A stretch of 6,310 nucleotides of DNA from an uncultured Bacillaceae bacterium (lineage in GTDB: Bacteria > Bacillota > Bacilli > Bacillales > Alkalibacillaceae): the NCBI GenBank assembly GCA_937958375.1, contig CALGNY010000050.1:1-6310 (forward strand). The letters are read 5' to 3'. This document shows positions 1 to 4,581 of this stretch, piece by piece. The notes under the pieces were generated by a model. It did no database searches. It worked only from the letters and a program-made list of their open reading frames with translations, and was not told the origin of the DNA. The stretch's first letter is position 1. Each line of letters opens with the position of its first letter. Position numbers and translations under genes: made by a program.

Positions 1-4
1 TACA

Positions 5-738
5 CTAGCAACATAACCACCAACTATGGAACCAATTGGCATAGCAATCGCACTCGAACGATAACTCACTAGATGGCAATTTTTCATGTAATAACTTTGC
101 ATGTTCGTAAAATAATTTATCCTTTTCACCAAAAACCAATAGCATAGGAAGCTTGATCTGATCGAGCTGCTGTGTACAATTATAATCCTTACTATAGCGG
201 TAATACTCCTCAATATTTCTTGCATTTCCCCTCATCGCTTCTTTCAGCAACTTCATGAATACCTTTCGTGAATTTGAATTGGTCCAAGAGATGGAGGTAG
301 CAAGAATTGGTACTGCCCTTCTCTTCGCCACTGACATCCCCAATGAAATTTTTCTCTTTAAATATCCTTCCCTAACTTCAGACATTCCGCTTATAAGTAC
401 CCCTCCAAAACAACGGTCTGGGTGATTCAAAACAAATTCCAATGCGATGGATCCACCTGTTGAATAACCACAAACGAATGCCTGTTAATATCTAAATGAT
501 CCAAAAGGGATTTGGTGTCTTCCGCAATCAATGAATAGGTTAATGGCTGTTTTGAAACCTGGCTCCTTCCATGACCTCTAATATCAAATGTGATGACTTT
601 AAATACGTTCGATAATTTTTCAACCTGATATAGAAAATTCATTCCCGTAAGAACTGGAGGATGAATAAATACAATCGGAATTCCTTCACCTTTTACATGA
701 AAAAACAAGCTACTATCTTTTACATCCAACATTGGCAT
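5..738 (-). pseudogene. alpha/beta hydrolase, frameshifted and truncated
   Basis: Remnant of an alpha/beta-fold hydrolase (esterase/lipase-like; substrate unknown). The ATG at 738 is the likely start because GAGGTG at 748-753 lies nine bases upstream. The first part reads an oxyanion-type FIHPP (about residues 24-28) and the conserved DIRGHGRS (52-59), then runs into a wrong frame that stops near 427. In the next frame the protein continues as AFVCGYSTGGSIALEF, which contains the nucleophile elbow GYSTGG (Ser codon at 461-463), and later LLVFGEKD, which supplies the catalytic Asp. One missing base at about 481-486 therefore explains the break. The tail after LPSSELSF (about position 57) becomes Cys/Trp-rich, unlike the family, and stops at 5-7, so the expected catalytic His segment is absent. 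Roughly 227 residues remain of a usual 250-270. A sequencing error could explain the frameshift but not easily the lost tail. Confidence 0.75.
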
Positions 739-796
739 AGTTGTATACACCTCACGGAATTGACATTAACAGATATTCTCCCCCTTTCGATGAACA

Positions 797-825
797 AATA
801 TGTTCGACCAAAATAGAGATTCCAA
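797..825 (-). promoter_or_regulatory. possible promoter of the hydrolase remnant
   Basis: On the minus strand TTGGAA (820-825) is followed after 17 bases by CATATT (797-802). Each hexamer matches four of six sigma-A consensus bases. The -10 hexamer overlaps the short inverted repeat GAACA-AATA-TGTTC (792-805), which could be an operator. Both are weak signals. Confidence 0.22.
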
Positions 826-853
826 GGCGGTTAATGAATTTTTTGTTGAATAA

Positions 854-882
854 TTTAAAAATGAAAATCCAATAAATATAAC
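854..882 (+). promoter_or_regulatory. possible sigma-A promoter of the histidine phosphatase gene
   Basis: TTTAAA (854-859), a 17-base spacer and TATAAC (877-882) resemble a vegetative promoter. They lie about 40 bases upstream of the chosen ATG at 925. The -35 match is only four of six. Confidence 0.3.
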
Positions 883-924
883 GAGTTGAACCATCCAGAG
901 ACAATAACAATGAGGAGCGGAACC

Positions 925-1455
925 ATGAATAAAACAGTCTATCTAGTCAGGCATTGTCAAGCGACTGGGAAAGAATCGAAAGCGGAACTGACTGAAAAAG
1001 GTCAAGAACAGGCACGTGAGCTTATTTCCTTCTTTAAAGACCGGAATATTAAGCAAATCATCTCAAGCCCCATGAAAAGGGCCATTCAATCTGTTCAACC
1101 ATTAGCGAACAACCTCGGAAAACAGATCAAAATTGATGATCGATTGTCCGAACACAAATTGATGTCAAAAGATCTAAAAGATTGGTTGGATCGCATTGAA
1201 GATACCTTGAAGGATCAAGACCTGAAAATGGTTGATGGGGAATCAAGCCGTAAAATAGCAGCCAGAGGAATGGAGGTACTGGAAGCAGCACAGGATGGTA
1301 CCATTCTGTCTACTCATCGGAATACAATGGCATTGTTATTGATCAAACTGAATGGCGCGAAAGAAATTATCGATTGGACGAAATTATCGAAACCCGATGT
1401 TTATGAGGTAAAAAAAGAAAATGACACTTATATCGTAAAGAGAATCTGGGAATGA
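925..1455 (+). CDS. histidine phosphatase family protein (phosphoglycerate mutase-like)
   Basis: Cytoplasmic phosphohydrolase of the branch-2-type histidine phosphatase superfamily, 176 residues; the physiological substrate cannot be read from sequence. The N-terminal motif LVRHCQATG supplies Arg9 and the phospho-accepting His10. SSPMKRA supplies a second phosphate-pocket Arg (Arg52), LSEHKL the likely acid Glu76, and STHRN the second His (His131). The usual RHGE is RHCQ here and the usual SHG is THR, so the pocket is a variant, but all core residues are present. The ATG at 925 is chosen because GAGGAG (912-917) lies seven bases upstream; an in-frame TTG at 886 and ATG at 910 lack such a site. 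The gene stands alone, is divergent from the hydrolase remnant and convergent with the FMN reductase gene. Confidence 0.88.
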   Translation: MNKTVYLVRHCQATGKESKAELTEKGQEQARELISFFKDRNIKQIISSPMKRAIQSVQPLANNLGKQIKIDDRLSEHKLMSKDLKDWLDRIEDTLKDQDLKMVDGESSRKIAARGMEVLEAAQDGTILSTHRNTMALLLIKLNGAKEIIDWTKLSKPDVYEVKKENDTYIVKRIWE

Positions 1456-1483
1456 ATTTAAAAAATGAATGGAACGAAATACA

Positions 1484-1534
1484 GCAAAAAAATACCAGCA
1501 GAAAAGCAATGGAGCTTCCCGGCTGGTATTTCAT
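1484..1534 (-). terminator. intrinsic terminator of the FMN reductase gene, possibly bidirectional
   Basis: A perfect 10-base-pair stem, AAATACCAGC (1490-1499) with GCTGGTATTT (1522-1531), encloses a 22-base loop. Read on the minus strand, the stem runs directly into a T7 tract (1486-1492). It lies 12 bases past the reductase stop codon. The plus-strand side has only a short T run, so termination of the phosphatase transcript here is possible but weaker. Confidence 0.8.
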
Positions 1535-1542
1535 TCAACCAA

Positions 1543-2094
1543 TTATTGATGTTTTTTAATAAAGCCGTCAAACGCATCAGCGACTGACTGTAAAAAGTTG
1601 ACGGTATCTTCATTTGTAATTTTTCCGTTTTCATCAAGTAGTTCATGCACATTTGCAATATAGACTTCAGGCTGCTGTACTACCGGCATGTTCAAGAACG
1701 TTAGAACTTGACGCAAGTGATGGTTCGCACCGAATCCACTTAAATTACTTGGTGAATGACTCACAATTAATGCAGGCTTACCATCCCAAACATTAGATCC
1801 AAAGGGACGTGAACCAACATCTAATGCGTTTTTCAATGCAGCAGGCACGGAACGGTTATGTTCAGGTGTAACAAATACGACTGCATCTAATTCTTTTATT
1901 TGATTTCGAAAGTTAGTGTACGCTTCCGGACTATTTTCGTCAAAATCTTGATTATAAAGTGGCAAATGGCCAACTTCAATAAATTCCGCTTCTAGCCCTT
2001 GTGGAAATCTTTCCACTAGATTGTTTGCTAGTTGTTCTGAAAATGAATCTTTTCTGATACTCCCTAGTACGATACCTACTTTAGCCATAATCAT
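1543..2094 (-). CDS. NAD(P)H-dependent FMN reductase (azoreductase/chromate reductase-like)
   Basis: Flavodoxin-fold cytoplasmic oxidoreductase of 183 residues that would use NAD(P)H and bound FMN to reduce quinones, azo compounds or similar acceptors; the true substrate is unknown. The phosphate-binding loop is GSIRKDSFSEQLA near the N-terminus. The second FMN-contact motif is TPEHNRSVPAALKNALD, a His-for-Tyr variant of the common PEYN-x-S form. It is followed by WDGKPALIVSHSP and the FGANHHLRQVL segment typical of one subfamily. Length is normal. The ATG at 2094 is preferred because AAGGA (2102-2106) lies seven bases upstream; the ATG at 2088 would be 13 bases away. The gene appears monocistronic, with its own predicted promoter and terminator. 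Confidence 0.92.
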   Translation of the reverse strand: MIMAKVGIVLGSIRKDSFSEQLANNLVERFPQGLEAEFIEVGHLPLYNQDFDENSPEAYTNFRNQIKELDAVVFVTPEHNRSVPAALKNALDVGSRPFGSNVWDGKPALIVSHSPSNLSGFGANHHLRQVLTFLNMPVVQQPEVYIANVHELLDENGKITNEDTVNFLQSVADAFDGFIKKHQ

Positions 2095-2130
2095 TCATCC
2101 ATCCTTTTTCTATATTTAACTTACAAATAT

Positions 2131-2159
2131 ATATTAGGTTATTTTTAATAAGCTATCAA
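2131..2159 (-). promoter_or_regulatory. sigma-A-type promoter of the FMN reductase gene
   Basis: Minus-strand TTGATA (2154-2159, five of six to TTGACA), a 17-base spacer and TAATAT (2131-2136). This would start transcription near 2124 and give a leader of about 30 bases. Confidence 0.45.
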
Positions 2160-2187
2160 TGGAAATGCTCACATACTTTCAATTGAC

Positions 2188-2225
2188 AAAAAACCCTAAG
2201 CTGGCTTCTGCTCAACTTAGGGTTT
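2188..2225 (-). terminator. intrinsic terminator of the small membrane protein gene
   Basis: A perfect 10-base-pair stem, AAACCCTAAG (2191-2200) with CTTAGGGTTT (2216-2225), encloses a 15-base loop. The minus-strand transcript leaves the stem through a run of six U (2188-2193, partly in the stem). It lies 17 bases past the stop codon at 2243. Confidence 0.85.
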
Positions 2226-2242
2226 CCTTCGATTAAATAATA

Positions 2243-2434
2243 TTAAAGAAACATGTACCAACCAACAATACCGAATATAATGATGACTGGAATCAAAATC
2301 ATATACATGATTGAAAGGCTAGTGAAACTTTTGTTGACGTTGTATTCTTCCTTTTTCCCTTGGTTGCCGATCTGGATTGTCATAATGAGTGCAATAATTG
2401 TAATAACCATCGTAATAATTAAGATATAGACCAT
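2243..2434 (-). CDS. small two-helix membrane protein of unknown function
   Basis: A 63-residue protein that I do not recognise. Residues about 3-20 (YILIITMVITIIALIMT) and about 43-62 (MYMILIPVIIIFGIVGWY) are strongly hydrophobic and should cross the membrane. They are joined by a polar loop containing GNQGKKEEYN. The positively charged loop suggests both ends lie outside and the loop inside, but this is only the positive-inside rule. The gene is supported by a near-consensus ribosome binding site GGAGGT (2442-2447) seven bases before the ATG, and by a dedicated terminator. It is flanked by single-gene units, so context gives no role. Confidence 0.8.
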   Translation of the reverse strand: MVYILIITMVITIIALIMTIQIGNQGKKEEYNVNKSFTSLSIMYMILIPVIIIFGIVGWYMFL

Positions 2435-2473
2435 TCAAGAAACCTCCAGTCTTTCATCCGAACTTCTACCTCT

Positions 2474-2500
2474 AATATAACATATTCCACCTTTTGAAAA
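2474..2500 (-). promoter_or_regulatory. possible promoter of the small membrane protein gene
   Basis: Minus-strand TATATT (2474-2479) is a fair -10 hexamer about 40 bases upstream of the start codon. The best -35 candidate, TTTTCA (2495-2500), is only 15 bases away, so the spacing is short and the call is weak. Confidence 0.25.
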
Positions 2501-2523
2501 TTTGAATGATTTCTGAAACTATG

Positions 2524-2551
2524 AAAAAACACCTTGAATCTCCCCAAGGTG
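2524..2551 (-). terminator. intrinsic terminator of the EAL gene
   Basis: CACCTTG (2530-2536) pairs with CAAGGTG (2545-2551) around an eight-base loop. On the minus strand the stem is followed by six T (2524-2529). It lies 15 bases past the stop codon at 2567. Confidence 0.85.
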
Positions 2552-2566
2552 CTGAACGTTAAAACA

Positions 2567-3298
2567 TTAATCTTCCGCTACAAAATCACTTAGTGGACCC
2601 GGTCGGCCTATGTAATACCCTTGTGCATAATGAACGCCCAATTCCTTCGCCACAATTAAATCTTCTTCAGTCTCGATTCCTTCCAACACAACAAAAATAT
2701 CATTCGGAAAAGATTCCATAATCGTTTGGATAAATATTCTCTTTTTCGTTGAATCCGTTAAATTCAATGCATAATAACGGTCGATTTTAGCGATATGCGT
2801 TTCGATTTCAAGACTATTGATCAAACTATTCCCTTTACCCAAATCATCCAATGCAATTCTGAATCCTACTTGTCTCAGTTGCTGAATACGATCGTTCAAC
2901 TGAAAAAGATTGATTTTCTCTTTTTCATTAATCTCCACAACAACCTGGTCAAAACCCATCCCTGCGCTCTCAAAAATCTCAATAAATTCGTCAAAAAATT
3001 GAGGATGGTTAAGCGTGGATGGAAAGATATTTATAAACAGCACAGAATTGTGAATGGATAATTCAAGACACTCTTTTTGGAATGTCTCACATGCAAGCTG
3101 AATCGACAACATATCCAAGTCATATAAAGTACCTTCTTCAGATGCTTTTTGAAAAAGGACTTCAGGATTCGGTATTTCTTCTGAACGGATTAAGGCCTCG
3201 AATCCGACAACCTCTTCGTTCGACAAATTGATGATCGGTTGAAATACATGATAAATATTTAGTTGTTTGACTGGTGTGATTACGTCTGTGTATGTCAC
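2567..3298 (-). CDS. stand-alone EAL-domain protein, probable c-di-GMP phosphodiesterase
   Basis: Cytoplasmic, 243 residues, consisting of little more than one EAL domain, with no transmembrane, PAS, GGDEF or receiver part. EAL domains hydrolyse c-di-GMP to pGpG. Residues matching the usual metal and substrate ligands are present: Glu34 in FEAL, Asn90 in FIN, Glu122 in VEIN, Asp151-Asp152 in DDLGKG, Lys171 in AKID, Glu206 in LEGIET and Gln226 in QGYYIGRP. The dimer/loop-6 motif normally DFGTGYSS reads DLGKGNSL, a deviation that in some family members goes with altered activity. Start is GTG at 3298; its Shine-Dalgarno GAGGA (3311-3315) is rather far at 12 bases, but no better in-frame start is seen. 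B. subtilis EAL proteins PdeH and YkuI carry extra domains, so this is not a simple orthologue. It could instead be a c-di-GMP-binding effector. Confidence 0.9.
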   Translation of the reverse strand: MTYTDVITPVKQLNIYHVFQPIINLSNEEVVGFEALIRSEEIPNPEVLFQKASEEGTLYDLDMLSIQLACETFQKECLELSIHNSVLFINIFPSTLNHPQFFDEFIEIFESAGMGFDQVVVEINEKEKINLFQLNDRIQQLRQVGFRIALDDLGKGNSLINSLEIETHIAKIDRYYALNLTDSTKKRIFIQTIMESFPNDIFVVLEGIETEEDLIVAKELGVHYAQGYYIGRPGPLSDFVAED

Positions 3299-3344
3299 GG
3301 GATATTTCCGTCCTCTATGTATTTAGATTCTCTTGTATATATTT

Positions 3345-3350
3345 AGTATA
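3345..3350 (-). promoter_or_regulatory. possible -10 element of the EAL gene
   Basis: Minus-strand TATACT (five of six to TATAAT) about 47 bases upstream of the GTG start. No good -35 hexamer lies 16-18 bases upstream of it. The surrounding AT-rich DNA produces such hexamers by chance. Confidence 0.22.
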
Positions 3351-3523
3351 GCGGAAAATGTTTCATTTTACTATATGATTTTCCTTTATAATTAATATAT
3401 CGACAGGATTCGTCAAAAGTTTAAAACGATCTATTCTTTGCTTCCACTGTGTAATTCAACTCTGATTCCATATTTAGAACGAGATCAAATACTTCCATCT
3501 AGTCTTTTACAAAGATCATTCAA

Positions 3524-3838
3524 TTATTCTTTTCGATCAGGGAATCCTTCACTTTTACTTATTCCTGAAATGGTGAAGTCTTCATTCACTGTCACTCTAA
3601 ATTTATACCTTCCATTCACGAGGCCCTCTACCTTGATTGCTCCCATTTCATTTCGAAAAGGCTCTTCTACTTCTACTTTTTTTATACCTTCATAGTTATT
3701 GAATATATATTCTTCAGCAGACTTTTTCATTTTTAAAATGGATTCGTCTTTGAATGAATCATTTTCAGTCATCCCACAACCAACACTGATCACCAGGATT
3801 ACTATTGGTATGAATAATTTTGTGAATGCCTTTCCCAA
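3524..3838 (-). CDS. DUF1433-type lipoprotein 1, candidate immunity protein (TilA-like)
   Basis: Predicted secreted lipoprotein of 104 residues. The signal peptide has Lys3 and Lys7, a hydrophobic core (residues 8-17) and lipid-anchor Cys21 in SVGC; Ser at -3 is a slightly unusual lipobox. The mature part has the pattern SAEEYIFNNYEGIKKVEV, then EPFRNEMGAIKVEGLVNG, then VNEDFTISGIS, shared with the two upstream lipoproteins and resembling DUF1433. Start is TTG at 3838, with the G-rich Shine-Dalgarno AGGGGGG six bases upstream. It is the last gene of the three-lipoprotein operon, 58 bases after lipoprotein 2. DUF1433 lipoproteins protect S. aureus from its own TslA lipase toxin; assigning that role here is inference from the adjacent lipase. 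Confidence 0.8.
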   Translation of the reverse strand: MGKAFTKLFIPIVILVISVGCGMTENDSFKDESILKMKKSAEEYIFNNYEGIKKVEVEEPFRNEMGAIKVEGLVNGRYKFRVTVNEDFTISGISKSEGFPDRKE

Positions 3839-3851
3839 ATTGAGCCCCCCT

Positions 3852-3874
3852 ATGTTAAGCTAAATAGCTTACAT
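3852..3874 (-). repeat. hairpin between lipoprotein genes 2 and 1
   Basis: ATGT(t)AAGCT (3852-3861) pairs with AGCTTACAT (3866-3874) around AAAT: nine base pairs with one bulged base. It lies just upstream of the lipoprotein 1 ribosome binding site and has no T tract, so it is not a normal terminator. It could affect mRNA stability or the relative output of the last gene. The stem is AT-rich. Confidence 0.4.
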
Positions 3875-3896
3875 TACTCCGCATAAGTATCCCATG

Positions 3897-4205
3897 TTAT
3901 TTATCTGTTTTTAATTTAGGAAAATCTTCACCCTCCCCAATCCCTGATACGGTATAATCCTCATTGAACGTGATGGTAAATGAATATTCTCCATTCACTA
4001 ATCCTCTTGCCTTGATCGTATTCGTTTCATTTCTGTATGGCTCTGTCAGTTCCACAGATTCAATTCCATCATAATATTCTCTGATAAAGTTTTCCGCTGA
4101 TTCTTCCATTTTTGCCAGTGCGTGCTGATCGAAGTCTTCTTCGTTCCCGACACAACCAACTACCCAAAAAAGAATGATCAATATAGAAGCCACTTTAATC
4201 TTCAA
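3897..4205 (-). CDS. DUF1433-type lipoprotein 2, candidate immunity protein (TilA-like)
   Basis: Predicted lipoprotein of 102 residues, anchored on the outer face of the membrane. The signal peptide is Lys2, Lys4, a hydrophobic stretch, and the good lipobox VVGC with Cys18. The mature domain parallels its neighbours: SAENFIREYYDGIESVEL, TEPYRNE, ARGLVNGEYSF, FNEDYTVSGIG. It ends in an EGEDFP tail also seen in lipoprotein 1 (SEGFP) but not in lipoprotein 3. It differs from both at the MG of the NEMG segment, which reads TN. Start is TTG at 4205, supported by GGAGG (4213-4217) seven bases upstream. It is the middle gene of the operon, 42 bases after lipoprotein 3. Function as lipase immunity is inferred from family and location. 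Confidence 0.8.
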   Translation of the reverse strand: MKIKVASILIILFWVVGCVGNEEDFDQHALAKMEESAENFIREYYDGIESVELTEPYRNETNTIKARGLVNGEYSFTITFNEDYTVSGIGEGEDFPKLKTDK

Positions 4206-4247
4206 TTGACTACCTCCATGTTACTGGGCCGGTGAATAAAAAAAAGT

Positions 4248-4544
4248 TCAATCACTTATAAATGCAACGGAGGACACTGAATAGTCTTCGTTTAATGTAG
4301 CACTGAAATTTCGCTCCCCATTAATCGTCCCATCTACGAAAATACTCCCCATTTCACCTCTGTAGGGATTCTCTAATTCAATACTTTTGACGTCATCGTA
4401 TTCACTCGATAGATAATCCTTCACTGACTCGTGAATTTCACGAATGTTTTCTTCATTGAATTCACCATTTTGATTCACTTGGCAACCTCCTAATAGTATA
4501 ATGACGAATAAAAGTGGAATAATACTTATTTTCAATACTTTCAA
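4248..4544 (-). CDS. DUF1433-type lipoprotein 3, candidate immunity protein (TilA-like)
   Basis: Predicted lipoprotein of 98 residues and first gene of the operon. I place the start at TTG 4544: GGAGG (4553-4557) lies eight bases upstream, and the reading then begins MKVLKIS, a normal n-region, followed by a hydrophobic core and lipobox LGGC with Cys21. An in-frame ATG at 4604 would add 20 residues before the signal peptide, has no ribosome binding site and would run into the toxin gene. The mature part reads ESVKDYLSSEYDDVKSIEL, ENPYRGEMGSI, DGTINGERNF, LNEDYSVSSV, the same pattern as the other two but the most divergent, without the acidic FP tail. Only 37 bases separate its start from that of the divergent lipase gene. 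Its signal peptide region overlaps the predicted toxin promoter. Confidence 0.82.
   Translation of the reverse strand: MKVLKISIIPLLFVIILLGGCQVNQNGEFNEENIREIHESVKDYLSSEYDDVKSIELENPYRGEMGSIFVDGTINGERNFSATLNEDYSVSSVAFISD
4474..4502 (+). promoter_or_regulatory. predicted sigma-A promoter of the lipase-toxin gene
   Basis: TTCACT (4474-4479, four of six), a 17-base spacer and a perfect TATAAT (4497-4502). Transcription would begin near 4509, giving a leader of about 73 bases. The promoter lies inside the coding sequence of lipoprotein 3, opposite its signal peptide. Confidence 0.5.
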
Positions 4545-4581
4545 AATACTCGCCTCCAATAATTTGAAAAGGATGGGATGT

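Noticed and set aside
792..805. GAACA-AATA-TGTTC as a LexA (SOS) box
   Set aside because: Bacillus LexA boxes have GAAC and GTTC four bases apart; here the spacing is six, and the flanks do not match. It remains only a short inverted repeat.
2795..3061. Plus-strand open frame of 88 codons inside the EAL gene
   Set aside because: It is antisense to conserved EAL motifs and has no ribosome binding site.
3427..3523. Possible decayed extension of lipoprotein 1 downstream of its stop
   Set aside because: The same frame stays readable apart from two stops, but the peptide resembles nothing in the other lipoproteins, so I cannot call it a remnant.
3438..3695. Plus-strand open frame of 85 codons across lipoprotein 1
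   Set aside because: It is antisense to a lipoprotein with clear family features, has no good ribosome binding site and no recognisable protein character.
4501..4581. Longer N-terminus for the lipase starting at ATG 4501 or 4573
   Set aside because: ATG 4501 lies inside the predicted -10 region and inside lipoprotein 3 with no ribosome binding site; ATG 4573 overlaps the AAGGA that serves ATG 4582.
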